DNA of 64,000 bases, taken from assembly GCF_000718095.1 (NCBI RefSeq), contig NZ_JOEI01000031.1:172147-236146 (forward strand), read 5' to 3'. The DNA is from Streptomyces scopuliridis RB72 (GTDB lineage: Bacteria; Actinomycetota; Actinomycetes; Streptomycetales; Streptomycetaceae). Both the position numbers and the translations under genes were made by a program. Each line of letters opens with the position of its first letter. Position 1 is the stretch's first letter. Below the pieces are notes generated by a model. The model saw nothing but the letters and a program-made list of their open reading frames with translations. It did not search any database and had not been told where the DNA came from. Below are positions 36,293-48,345 of the stretch, in pieces.

Positions 36293-39200
36293 TCAGCTGT
36301 GCGTACGCAGCAGCGTGCGCATCGTCCGCATCGCGACCGACAGATTCGCCAGATCGAACGCGTCCGACCCCTGGATCTCCTCCAGCGTGGCGCGCGAACG
36401 GCCCAGGATCGCGGCGTTCTTCTGCTCCCACGCCTTGAAGCGCTCCTCGGGCGTCGAGTCGCCGTTGCCCACGGCCAGCACGTCCGCCGTCAGCGCGGCG
36501 TGCGCCGCGTACAGGTCCTCGCGGATGGAGGCGCGGGCCATGGACTGCCAGCGGTCGGCCCGCGGCAGCTCCACGATCCGGTCCATCAGCTGAGTGATCC
36601 GCAGCCGGTCACCGAGGTCGTAGTACACCTCGGCGACGGCGAGCGGGTCCTGATCCGTACGGTCCGCGATCGCCACGATGTCGAGCGTCGGGAAGGCGGA
36701 CGAGAAGCTCGCCACTCGCAGGGCCAGCTCCTCCGGGACCCCCGCCTCGGTCAGCTCCGCCAGGATCCGCTGGTACCACTCCAGCTCCGCGCCGCGCAGC
36801 ATCGGGGGCAGCTGCGCCCAGACCCGCTCGACCCCCGCCGCGAAGAACTCGATCGTCCCCGCGATCTCCAGCGGCTGCGGCCGGTTGCCCAGCAGCCAGC
36901 GCGTACCGCGCTCGACCAGCCGGCGCGAGTGCAGCCTGATCCGGGTCTGGACGTCGGCCGCCACCTGGTTGTCCAGCGCCTCGACGGCGTCCCAGACGGC
37001 GTTCAGCCCGAAGATCTCCCGGGCCGCCGCCTGGGCCCGTACGATCTCCTCGGTCGACGCCCCGGTCTCCTCGCGCAGCCGGTGCAGGAACGTCGAACCA
37101 CCGGTGTTGACGGTGTCGTTGACCAGCACCGTCGTCACGATCTCGCGGCGCAGCGCGTGCGTGTCGATCTGCTCGGCGAACTTCTCCCGCAGCGCCTGCG
37201 GGAAGTACGCGTGCAGCAGCTTGCGCAGATACGGGTCGTCGGGCAGCTCGGTGTGGATCAGCTCCTCCGCCACCGTGATCTTGGTGTAGGCGAGCAGCAC
37301 GGCCAGTTCGGGCTGGGACAGGCCCCGGCCCGTGTTGAGCAGTTCGCGGATCTGCCGGTCGCTGGGCAGGAACTCCAGCGCCCTGTCGAGATGTCCGTCG
37401 CGCGTCAGCCGTCGCATGAACCGCTGGTGGGCGTGGAGCAGGGACGGGGCCTGGGCCACGGCGTTGGCGAGCGCGGTGTTCTGCGCGTAGTTGTTGCGCA
37501 GCACCAGCGCGCCGACCTCGTCGGTCATCGCGGCGAGCAGCGTGTTGCGCTGCTTGACGGTCATGTCGCCGTCCGTGACCAGGCCGTTGAGCAGGATCTT
37601 GATGTTCACCTCGTGGTCGGAGGTGTCGACGCCCGCGCTGTTGTCGATGGCGTCGGTGTTGACCTTGCCGCCCTCGCCGCCGGCGCCGCGCCGGGCGAAC
37701 TCGATACGGCCGAGCTGGGTCAGCCCCAGGTTGCCGCCCTCGCCGACGACCTTGGCCCGCAGGTCCTCGCCGTTGACGCGGATCGCGTCGTTGGCCTTGT
37801 CGCCGACGTCGGCGTCCGTCTCGGTGGAGGCCTTCACATACGTACCGATGCCGCCGTTCCACAGCAGGTCCACCGGGGCGTGGAGGATCGTCTTCATCAG
37901 CTCGGCGGGCGTCAGCTTGGAGACACCGGGCTCGATGCCGAGCGCTTCCCGTACATGCGCGTTGATGGAGATCGACTTGGCGGTGCGGGGGTGGATTCCG
38001 CCGCCCTGCGACAGCAGCCCCTTGTCGTAGTCGGCCCACGACGAGCGCGGCAGCTCGAACAGCCGGCGGCGCTCCGCGTACGAGATGGCCGCGTCCGGGT
38101 GCGGGTCGAGGAAGATATGCCGGTGGTCGAAGGCCGCGACCAGCCGGATGTGCTCGGAGAGCAGCATGCCGTTGCCGAACACGTCACCGGACATGTCCCC
38201 GACGCCGACGACCGTGAAGTCCTCGGTCTGGGTGTCATGGCCGAGCTCGCGGAAGTGCCGCTTGACGGACTCCCAGGCGCCGCGCGCCGTGATGCCCATG
38301 CCCTTGTGGTCGTAGCCCGCGCTGCCGCCGGAGGCGAAGGCGTCCCCGAGCCAGAAGTGGTAGGCGACGGCGACGTCATTGGCGATGTCGGAGAAGCTCG
38401 CGGTGCCCTTGTCGGCGGCGACGACCAGATACGTGTCGTCCTCGTCGTGCCTGACCACATCGGCCGGCGGCACGACCTCGCCCGCCACCATGTTGTCCGT
38501 GATGTCGAGCAGCGCCGAGATGAAGATCTTGTACGAGGCGATGCCCTCGGCGAGCCAGGCGTCCCGGTCCGCGGCCGGGTCGGGCAGCTGCTTGGCGACG
38601 AAGCCGCCCTTGGCGCCGACCGGCACGATCACGGTGTTCTTGACCATCTGCGCCTTGACCAGGCCGAGGATCTCCGTACGGAAGTCCTCGCGCCGGTCGG
38701 ACCAGCGCAGACCGCCGCGGGCGACCTTGCCGAAGCGGAGGTGGACGCCCTCGACACGCGGGGAGTACACCCAGATCTCGTACGCCGGGCGGGGCGCGGG
38801 CAGATCCGGGATGGCCTGCGGGTCGAACTTCATCGACACATAGCTGTGCTGCTCGCCCGCGGCGGTCTTCTGGCCCTTCTGGCCCTTTGCGCCGTCGCCC
38901 TCGCCCGCGCGCTGGAAGAAGTTGGTCCGCAGCGTCGCCTTGATGAGGGTGAGGAAGGACCTGAGGATGCGGTCCTCGTCCAGGCTCGCGACCTGGTCCA
39001 GGGCGCCGTCCAGCTCCTCCAGCATCGCTTCCGTCAGCTCCGTGCCGGCGCGCTGGCGGCCCGGCGACATCCGGGCCTCGAAGAGGGAGACCAGCAGACG
39101 GGTGGTGTGGACATTGCTGCGGAGGGTGTCCTCCATGTAGTCCTGGCTGAAGGTCGAGCCGGACTGGCGCAGGTACTTGGCGTACGCGCGCAGCACCATC

Positions 39201-41332
39201 GCCTGCCGCCAGTCCAGACCGGCCCGCAGGACGAGGGAGTTGAAGCCGTCGTTCTCCGCGGCTCCGGTCCACACGGCGGCGAAGGCGTCCTGGAAGCGCT
39301 GGCGGTCGTCCTCGGTGAGATAGTCGCCCCCGCCGCCCTGGGGCAGCCGCAGACCGAAGTCGTAGATCCAGGCGTGGGTACGGTCCGAGCAGCGCAGCTC
39401 GTACGGGCGCTCGTCGACGACCTCGACACCGAGCCGCTGGAGCACCGGCAGGACGGCGGAGAGGGAGACCTGCTCGCCCGAGCGGTAGATCTTGAAGCGG
39501 CGCTCGCCGGGGCCCGCGCCGACCGGCTCGTACAGCGAGAGCGCGAAGTCCGAGCCCGCCTCGGCCCGGGTGACCGCCTCCAGATGGGCCAGGTCGGCGA
39601 CGGCGGCGCGCGGGGAGTGGTCGGCCTTGTACCCCTCGGGGAAGGCGGAACCGTACCTGCGCAGCAGCTCGGCGGCGCGCTCCTCACCGCACTCGGCGGT
39701 CAGCGCCTCGCCGAAGGCGTCGGCCCAGGAGCGGGCGGCCTCGACGAGCCGGGCCTCGATCCGCTCGGTGTCGGCATCGGTGAGCTTCGCCAGCTGGGTG
39801 CCCCGGGGGACGCGGACGACGAAGTGCAGCCGGGAGAGGATCGATTCTGTGTTCCAGGCCGTGAAGTCGACGCTGGTCCCGCCGAGTTCCTCCTTGAGGA
39901 TCTCGACCAGCCGGAGCCGGACGCCCGTGGTGTAGCGGTCGCGCGGCAGATAGACGAGGGCGGAGTAGTAGCGCCCGTACTCGTCCTGGCGCAGGTAGAG
40001 CCGCAGCCGCCGGCGCTCCTGGAGGTACAGCACGCTCGTGACGATCGAGCGGAGTTCGTCGACGGGCGTCTGGAACAGCTCGTCGCGCGGATAGGTCTCC
40101 AGGATCTGGAGCAGATCGCGACCGTCGTGGCTGTTGGGCGAGAGGCCCGCGCTCTCCAGGACCTCGGCGACCTTGCGGCGGATCACCGGGACCCGGCGGA
40201 CGGACTCGGTGTACGCGGCCGAGGAGAAGAGCCCGAGGAAGCGCCGCTCGCCGACGACATTGCCCTTGGCGTCGAACTTCTTGACCCCGACATAGTCGAG
40301 ATAGCCGGAGCGGTGGACCGTGGCGCGGCTGTTCGCCTTGGTGAGGACGAGCAGCTTGTGCTCACGGGCCTTGGCGCGGGCGTCGGCGGGCAGCCGGCTG
40401 AAGGACGGGCTGACCGGGTGGTCCTCGTCCCCGATGTGCGCCGGGTCGGAGCGCAGTACGCCGAGTCCGGTGCCCGGCACGGCGGAGAGGGCGTCGCTGT
40501 CCGTCAGCTGATACTCGCGGTAACCGAGGAAGGTGAAGTGGTCGGCGGCGAGCCAGCGCAGCAGCTCCCGGGCCTCTTCGACCTCCTGGTCGCGCAGATC
40601 GTCGGCGGTCGGCTCGCCGGGCAGCTCCTCGGCGATGCGCAGCGCGGCCTCCCGCATCTTCTCCCAGTCCTCGACGGTCTCGCGGACATCGGAGAGGATC
40701 CGCAGCAGGTCGGAGGTCATCTGCTGGAGATCGGCCTGGTCGGTCTCGCGGTCGACCTCGACATGGATCCAGGACTCGATGAACACGTCGTGCCGGGGCT
40801 CCGCGGCGGTGACCGCCTCCTCGGGCAGCACCTCGATCAGCTTGCCGGTGACATCGCGGCGTACGGCGATCTGCGGATGCACCACGGCGTGGATGCCGCG
40901 GCCCTGGCGCGAGAGCTCATTGGTGACGGAGTCGACCAGGAACGGCATGTCGTCGGTGACGACCTCGACCACGGAGTGGCGGCAGGTCCAGCCGTTCTCC
41001 TCGACGGTCGGGGTGTGCACCCGTACGTTCGCCGTCCCCTGGGGACGATTCCCGGCCAGCCGGTAGTGCGAGAGCGCCGCACCGACGATGTCGACCGGGT
41101 CGCGGTCGGCCAGGTCCTCGGGAGCGGTGTGCAGGTAGTAGCGCTGGAGGTACGCGAGAAGGCCGTCCCGGTCGGGACCGTCCTCCTGGCCGGCGCTGCG
41201 GGATCCGGCCGAGGCCTCGCCCTCCCGGGGGCGGGCCCCCAGCCCCCCGGTTCCCCCCACCGGGCTGTTCTCAGCGGCCCGAGCCGCCTGTTCGAGCAGC
41301 TCGGCCTTGGCTTCGTCCAGCTTGGTCTGCAT
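36293..41332 (-). CDS. gdhB: Large NAD-specific glutamate dehydrogenase (GDH_180 type)
   Basis: About 1,679 residues, the size of the 180-kDa NAD-GDH class first described in Streptomyces. It oxidises glutamate to 2-oxoglutarate and ammonium, mainly a catabolic role. N-terminal regulatory ACT-like repeats occupy about the first 700 residues. The catalytic core includes VRVPRGTQL-like and RFGKVARGGLRWSDRREDFRTEILGL, PVGAKGGFVAKQ near residue 905 (substrate-binding Lys), DMSGDVFGNGMLLSEHIRLVAAFDHRHIF and GGNLGLTQLGRIEFARR. Start set at ATG 41332 (AGAGGA six bases upstream); ATG 41386 is in frame but lacks a site. Transcribed alone. Confidence 0.95.
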   Translation of the reverse strand: MQTKLDEAKAELLEQAARAAENSPVGGTGGLGARPREGEASAGSRSAGQEDGPDRDGLLAYLQRYYLHTAPEDLADRDPVDIVGAALSHYRLAGNRPQGTANVRVHTPTVEENGWTCRHSVVEVVTDDMPFLVDSVTNELSRQGRGIHAVVHPQIAVRRDVTGKLIEVLPEEAVTAAEPRHDVFIESWIHVEVDRETDQADLQQMTSDLLRILSDVRETVEDWEKMREAALRIAEELPGEPTADDLRDQEVEEARELLRWLAADHFTFLGYREYQLTDSDALSAVPGTGLGVLRSDPAHIGDEDHPVSPSFSRLPADARAKAREHKLLVLTKANSRATVHRSGYLDYVGVKKFDAKGNVVGERRFLGLFSSAAYTESVRRVPVIRRKVAEVLESAGLSPNSHDGRDLLQILETYPRDELFQTPVDELRSIVTSVLYLQERRRLRLYLRQDEYGRYYSALVYLPRDRYTTGVRLRLVEILKEELGGTSVDFTAWNTESILSRLHFVVRVPRGTQLAKLTDADTERIEARLVEAARSWADAFGEALTAECGEERAAELLRRYGSAFPEGYKADHSPRAAVADLAHLEAVTRAEAGSDFALSLYEPVGAGPGERRFKIYRSGEQVSLSAVLPVLQRLGVEVVDERPYELRCSDRTHAWIYDFGLRLPQGGGGDYLTEDDRQRFQDAFAAVWTGAAENDGFNSLVLRAGLDWRQAMVLRAYAKYLRQSGSTFSQDYMEDTLRSNVHTTRLLVSLFEARMSPGRQRAGTELTEAMLEELDGALDQVASLDEDRILRSFLTLIKATLRTNFFQRAGEGDGAKGQKGQKTAAGEQHSYVSMKFDPQAIPDLPAPRPAYEIWVYSPRVEGVHLRFGKVARGGLRWSDRREDFRTEILGLVKAQMVKNTVIVPVGAKGGFVAKQLPDPAADRDAWLAEGIASYKIFISALLDITDNMVAGEVVPPADVVRHDEDDTYLVVAADKGTASFSDIANDVAVAYHFWLGDAFASGGSAGYDHKGMGITARGAWESVKRHFRELGHDTQTEDFTVVGVGDMSGDVFGNGMLLSEHIRLVAAFDHRHIFLDPHPDAAISYAERRRLFELPRSSWADYDKGLLSQGGGIHPRTAKSISINAHVREALGIEPGVSKLTPAELMKTILHAPVDLLWNGGIGTYVKASTETDADVGDKANDAIRVNGEDLRAKVVGEGGNLGLTQLGRIEFARRGAGGEGGKVNTDAIDNSAGVDTSDHEVNIKILLNGLVTDGDMTVKQRNTLLAAMTDEVGALVLRNNYAQNTALANAVAQAPSLLHAHQRFMRRLTRDGHLDRALEFLPSDRQIRELLNTGRGLSQPELAVLLAYTKITVAEELIHTELPDDPYLRKLLHAYFPQALREKFAEQIDTHALRREIVTTVLVNDTVNTGGSTFLHRLREETGASTEEIVRAQAAAREIFGLNAVWDAVEALDNQVAADVQTRIRLHSRRLVERGTRWLLGNRPQPLEIAGTIEFFAAGVERVWAQLPPMLRGAELEWYQRILAELTEAGVPEELALRVASFSSAFPTLDIVAIADRTDQDPLAVAEVYYDLGDRLRITQLMDRIVELPRADRWQSMARASIREDLYAAHAALTADVLAVGNGDSTPEERFKAWEQKNAAILGRSRATLEEIQGSDAFDLANLSVAMRTMRTLLRTHS

Positions 41333-41838
41333 GTCCTCTGGCTCCTGTCGCGCGCCGTTGCGTGACGTAGGTGAAGGAAGCGACACAACGCCACGACGCG
41401 GGGTTTCCGGTCTGAGTCGACGTTATGCCGCGATGAGAGATGTCCGGGGCGTTATTGGCCAATTTTGGCAGTCGTCCCGGATCAAGGTCCTGCCCCGAGT
41501 CCTGTCCCGGAGGGACCGGTCCTGGGGGACCAGCGATCGCCCGGACGCGGTGGCGCTCCGGGCGCAGGCGGGAGGCTTCGCTGCCCCCACGGCATATCGC
41601 GCTGATCACGGGCACCAGGCTATCGCCCTTGACCGGGGCGCCGTCATGGGCCGCATGTGTACAAATACGCGGCACCAACTTTGACACTCTGGACAGCGAC
41701 ACGGGCGCTCGTCGGAGGCTCACGGCCGCGCCCGGCACAGAACCCTCGCCGACGCGCGCCGACGGGGGACGACACTGGTCCACAGGACGACACTGGTCGA
41801 CAGCTGGACAGACCGGCACACTCTCTCCGGGAGCAGTC
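41333..41838. other. 506-bp divergent region between gdhB and DJ-1 gene
   Basis: No coding frame with recognisable similarity. It contains the palindrome ATTGGCCAAT (41454-41463) and an imperfect 18-bp tandem repeat GACGACACTGGTCCACAG (41768-41785) / 41786-41803 (one change), 36-71 bp before the DJ-1 start. Promoters for both genes must lie here. Confidence 0.6.
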
Positions 41839-42405
41839 ATGGCAGCCAAGGTTCTGATCGTCACCGGCGACGCCGCCGAGTCGCTGGAAGTGCTCTATCC
41901 GTACCAGCGTCTGCGTGAGGAGGGGTACGAGGTCCATATCGCCGCTCCGACCCGTAAGAAGCTCCAGTTCGTGGTTCATGACTTCGAGCCCGGCTTCGAC
42001 ACCTACACCGAGAAGCCCGGCTACACCTGGCCCGCCGATCTCGCCTTCGCCGAGGTCGACGCGACGCAGTACGCCGCTCTGGTCATCCCGGGCGGCCGCG
42101 CCCCCGAGTATCTGCGCGGCGACGCGGAGCTGCGCAAGATCCTCAAGTCCTTCTTCGACGCCGACAAGCCCGTCGCCCAGATCTGCCACGGGCCGCTGCT
42201 CACGGCCGCGATCGGCGAGCTGGCCGGCCGCCGGGTCACGGCCTATCCGGCCCTGGAGCTGGACATGCAGGCGGCCGGGGCCACCTTCCAGGACTCGGAG
42301 GCGGTGGTGGACGGCACGCTCGTCTCGTCCCGCGCCTGGCCCGACCACCCGGCCTGGATGCGCGAATTCCTCACCGTGCTGCGCGCGAAGGCCCCGGTGA
42401 CCTGA
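41839..42405 (+). CDS. DJ-1/PfpI family protein
   Basis: A 188-residue class I glutamine amidotransferase-like protein. The nucleophile Cys116 with His117 is in QICHGPLLTAA, and the conserved Glu14 near the N-terminus (GDAAESLE) and GGRAPEYLRGD are present, as in PfpI/YhbO proteins with reported protease, chaperone or deglycase activity. Activity cannot be picked from sequence. Start ATG 41839, GGGAG nearby. It is divergent from gdhB. Confidence 0.93.
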   Translation: MAAKVLIVTGDAAESLEVLYPYQRLREEGYEVHIAAPTRKKLQFVVHDFEPGFDTYTEKPGYTWPADLAFAEVDATQYAALVIPGGRAPEYLRGDAELRKILKSFFDADKPVAQICHGPLLTAAIGELAGRRVTAYPALELDMQAAGATFQDSEAVVDGTLVSSRAWPDHPAWMREFLTVLRAKAPVT

Positions 42406-42423
42406 GCGGTGCGGGCCCGGTGA

Positions 42424-42463
42424 ACCGGGGGTACTCCCGGGGACTCCTTGGCGCACCCCCGGT
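42424..42463. terminator. Possible terminator hairpin
   Basis: ACCGGGGGT (42424-42432) pairs with 42455-42463, between the convergent DJ-1 and HAD stops. The loop is long (22 nt) but GC-rich. Confidence 0.5.
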
Positions 42464-42494
42464 CCCCCGGTCGTCCCTGCCGGTCACACCGGCG

Positions 42495-43166
42495 TCAGGA
42501 CGTCAGCCGCCGCGCCGTGTCGACCGCCTCCGCGAGCGTGTCCACCACCGGTACGCCCACCGCCTCCAGACTGGCCCGGCTGTGCGAGCCCCCCGTGTAC
42601 AGCACGGCCCGCGCGCCCACATGCGCCGCCGCCAGCGCGTCGTCGACCGCGTCACCGATCACCACCGTCCGGTCGGCGGATATCGCGCCCGCCGACGCCA
42701 GCGCGGTCAGATGGCGCTCCATGTGCACCGCCTTGCTGCCGCCGGACGGGCCGGTCCGGCCGTCGACGCGGAGGAAGTGGCTCTCGATCCCGTATCCCCG
42801 CACCACCGGAACCAGCTGCTCGTGCCCGTACATGCTCAGCAGCGACTGGCTGTCCCCGGCCAGCCGCCATTGCGACAGCAGCTCCTCGACGCCCTCCGTG
42901 AGCCCGCAGCCGGTCCGCCGCTCCGTGTAGTGGCGGTGGAACGTCTCGTCCATGACGGCCCACTCGGCGTCGCTCGGCAGGCGGCCCATCAGCCGCTCGT
43001 AGAACTTCGGGACCGGGACGCAGTACAGCTCGCGGTAGGTGTCCAGCGTGATGGACTCCAGCCCTATCTCCGCGAAGGCCGCGTTGGTCGCCCCGATGAC
43101 CGCCTCGATGTCGTCGAGGATCGTGCCGTTCCAGTCCCAGACCAGATGCGTGTTCTGCTTCCCCAT
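42495..43166 (-). CDS. HAD superfamily hydrolase-like protein with DWNGT motif
   Basis: A 223-residue HAD protein with a phosphoglycolate-phosphatase-like layout. Motif I is DWNGT (Asp11 nucleophile), where the second Asp of the usual DxDGT is Asn13. Motif IV is GDAVDDALAAAHVGARAVLYTGG. The cap is alpha-helical. Replacement of the general acid/base Asp could lower phosphatase activity or suit another chemistry; related Streptomyces proteins also carry DWNGT in my memory. Start ATG 43166 chosen over an upstream Met for similarity reasons. Confidence 0.87.
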   Translation of the reverse strand: MGKQNTHLVWDWNGTILDDIEAVIGATNAAFAEIGLESITLDTYRELYCVPVPKFYERLMGRLPSDAEWAVMDETFHRHYTERRTGCGLTEGVEELLSQWRLAGDSQSLLSMYGHEQLVPVVRGYGIESHFLRVDGRTGPSGGSKAVHMERHLTALASAGAISADRTVVIGDAVDDALAAAHVGARAVLYTGGSHSRASLEAVGVPVVDTLAEAVDTARRLTS

Positions 43167-43256
43167 GCCGAAAACGGTACCGGCCGGGTCTGACAACGGC
43201 CCTGGCGGTGCCCCCGTCGGCCGCCGTGACCTGCGACGGGGCCGCCGTCGGCGCGG

Positions 43257-43763
43257 TCAGCCGATCAGGTTCGGGATCTCCTGGACGCCGTACCAGAGCA
43301 GCTCGTGGTCCTCCGCGCCGTCCACCGTGAACTGCGCGTCGTCGTCCCCGTGGTCCGCCGCGCCCAGCGCCGCCGCCGCGGCCGACACATCGGCGTCCGC
43401 CTCGTCGGAGTCGACATGCACCGCCGCCGCCTTCGACAGCGCGATCGCGTCGGCGATGCGCACCTCGCCGAGGCCCGCGTCGTCCAGCCCGCGGTCGGGA
43501 TCCGACACGGCTTCCCTGTCCGGCACATCGGCCGCCACGACCACCCGGCGGCGTCCGGCCGCCGGATCGGCGGCGAGCAGCCGGAGCGAGGCGGCAGCGG
43601 CGCGGTTGAGGGCCGCGTACTCCAGCTCCTCGATGTCGTCGGAGACGTACCACTCGCGCAGCCCGGGGGTCACGGCGTACGCGGTCAGTGGTCCCGGCCC
43701 CAGCTCACCCGTCTTGTGCGCCTCTGCGAGACCGGGAAGGGTCAGGGGGACGTAGACGCGCAT
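43257..43763 (-). CDS. Conserved actinobacterial protein (DUF6912-like)
   Basis: A 168-residue protein starting MRVYVPLTLPGLAEAHKTGELGPGPLTAYAVTPGLREWY, a block strongly conserved in Streptomyces and relatives. It is acidic and Ala-rich, with no membrane segment or catalytic motif. The function is unknown. Start ATG 43763; about 280 bp of non-coding DNA separates it from the divergent Rv3235-like gene. Confidence 0.8.
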   Translation of the reverse strand: MRVYVPLTLPGLAEAHKTGELGPGPLTAYAVTPGLREWYVSDDIEELEYAALNRAAAASLRLLAADPAAGRRRVVVAADVPDREAVSDPDRGLDDAGLGEVRIADAIALSKAAAVHVDSDEADADVSAAAAALGAADHGDDDAQFTVDGAEDHELLWYGVQEIPNLIG

Positions 43764-44044
43764 GGCTGGCCGCTTTCGTAGTCGGGAGAGCACCTAAGGA
43801 TACGTGCGGGAGTCCCTCTTCGGGGTGACGCTCATGGAGCCCCTGGGCGTCCACCGGGAACCGCACGCCACCCCGCCACCGGGCCCGGTATCGTCCGCCG
43901 GTCACTCGGATAGGTGATTTCGGCGCTGGGCGTCCCCTGTCCGGACCGGTCTTGCGGGCGTCCCCCAAGGGCCCGTAAAAGATCCCCCAACAGAAAGTTA
44001 CCGGCCGGTATCCGAACCGGCCGGGCAGAACGGGGGCGATCTGC

Positions 44045-44494
44045 GTGAACACGACCGGTACCAGCACTCCGACCGGCCCGGCAAGGGCCCGGACCACCGC
44101 CACGGCGAGGCCGCCGGGCCGGCGCGACCAGCGCGGGCCCGGCGCCGTACGCCCGCGGCGGCGCCCGCACCTCCCGCCGCCGCACGAACTCTTCGCGGAG
44201 CGCCTGCTCGCCGTCCTCAGCGGCCACCGCCCGGTGCACTGGATGCTCGGCCAGACCATCGGCGAGGCGTACGAACAGCTCGTCCGGCTCGCGCCCGGCA
44301 CCCCGCTCAGGGCCCGGGGCGCCCGTCCCGTCATCCGTACCTGCCGCGCCTTCCAGCCGCGCCCAGGAGCGGTCGAGGCCGCCGCCAGCATCTCCGCGGG
44401 CGATCAGGTGCGCGCCATGGCCTTCCGCCTGGAACAGGGCCCCGACCTGCGCTGGCGCTGCGCGGCGGTCGAACTCGGCGGCGAACGGACATGA
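44045..44494 (+). CDS. Rv3235 family protein (DUF6459-like)
   Basis: A 149-residue protein whose C-terminal part (FAERLLAVLSGHRPVHWMLGQTIGEAYEQL, then DLRWRCAAVELG) matches the Rv3235 family, found beside secA1 in many actinobacteria including M. tuberculosis. The first 45 residues are basic and disordered. It converges on secA; its position next to secA is conserved but no role in secretion is known. Start GTG 44045. Confidence 0.82.
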   Translation: MNTTGTSTPTGPARARTTATARPPGRRDQRGPGAVRPRRRPHLPPPHELFAERLLAVLSGHRPVHWMLGQTIGEAYEQLVRLAPGTPLRARGARPVIRTCRAFQPRPGAVEAAASISAGDQVRAMAFRLEQGPDLRWRCAAVELGGERT

Positions 44495-44552
44495 GGACGG
44501 AGAGGGCGGAGGCGACGGAGAGGACAGAGGCGACGGAGGCGACGGCGCACAT

Positions 44553-44599
44553 GAGGGCGGGCCGGGGCGCGCACTCGCTGTGCGCCCCGGCCCGCCCTC
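44553..44599. terminator. Strong bidirectional terminator next to secA
   Basis: GAGGGCGGGCCGGGGCGC (44553-44570) pairs perfectly with 44582-44599 (18 bp) around an 11-nt loop, between the Rv3235-like stop (44494) and the secA stop (44615). Confidence 0.92.
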
Positions 44600-44614
44600 T
44601 TTCCGTACCGCTGC

Positions 44615-47443
<2,829 letters not shown>

Positions 47444-47683
47444 TGAGGTTGGTCTCCTTGCCGGTCGGGCCTGGCACGTGGGTCGGATACGGACACGGGC
47501 GCGGGCACGGCAGGCGGGCCCCACCGCAACGGCCATCGTAAGCGAGGACCCGCCCGCGCCGGGAGGGCCGAGGTCACGCGGGCCCGCCGACACCCGCAAG
47601 GAGAACGCGCGGGACCCGTGGAAGGTGCCGGTGAGACGCGAAAAGCACTCGTGCCGGGGGACCCGGCTCAGCAGAATCCGGCT

Positions 47684-48295
47684 ATGGAACCCGTCACTCT
47701 CACCACCGAGCGCCTCCTGCTGCGCCCCCTCACTCCGGACGATGTCGACGATGTCCTCGCGGCCTGCCAGGACCCCGAGATCCAGCGCTGGGTCCCGATT
47801 CCCGTGCCGTACGAGCGGCAGCACGCGGAGCGCTTCGTCGAGCGGATGGTCCCGGACGGCTGGCGTACGGCGACCATCTGCACCTTCGGTGTGGTGCCCC
47901 GGGGCGGCGGCCCGGTGATGGGCGCGGTCAACGCGCACTGCCAGTCGGGCACCTGGGAGATCGGCTACTGGACGGCGAGGGAGCACCGCGGCCGGGGCTA
48001 TACGACCGAAGCCGCGCGGGCGGTGGCCCACTGGGTCTTCACAGCGCTGGGCGCGCAGCGCCTGGAGTGGCGGGCCGAGGTCGGCAACGCGGGCTCGCGC
48101 GCCGTCGCGGAGAAGGCCGGTTTCGTGATGGAGGGCATGCTGCGCGCCGCGCTGTTCCACCGGGACACGCTGCGGGACGTGTGGATAGGCGCGCTGCTCC
48201 CGTCCGATCTGGGGCTGCCGGGCGTCCACCCGTACCTCCCCTCCGGGGAGGGGGGTGTGCCGGCGGCGGGCCTGGGCGTGCCCGCGCAGACCTGA
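47684..48295 (+). CDS. GNAT family N-acetyltransferase (RimJ/RimL type)
   Basis: A 203-residue acetyltransferase starting [26 protein letters not shown]. The acetyl-CoA site is in [21 protein letters not shown], and the [20 protein letters not shown] block is standard for RimJ-like enzymes. The extra 25 C-terminal residues are Gly/Pro-rich and variable. It is divergent from secA. Start ATG 47684 fits the family N-terminus. Confidence 0.9.
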   Translation: MEPVTLTTERLLLRPLTPDDVDDVLAACQDPEIQRWVPIPVPYERQHAERFVERMVPDGWRTATICTFGVVPRGGGPVMGAVNAHCQSGTWEIGYWTAREHRGRGYTTEAARAVAHWVFTALGAQRLEWRAEVGNAGSRAVAEKAGFVMEGMLRAALFHRDTLRDVWIGALLPSDLGLPGVHPYLPSGEGGVPAAGLGVPAQT

Positions 48296-48345
48296 AGGTG
48301 CCCGCGCGGACCCGACTGTCAGTGCCGCCGTCTATCGTGCGGTCC

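Noticed and set aside
36284..41365. Open frame of about 1,690 codons antisense to gdhB
   Set aside because: It mirrors gdhB codon by codon; such long antisense frames come from the G/C third positions in high-GC genes. The translation has no family similarity and is Arg/Gly/Val-rich low complexity.
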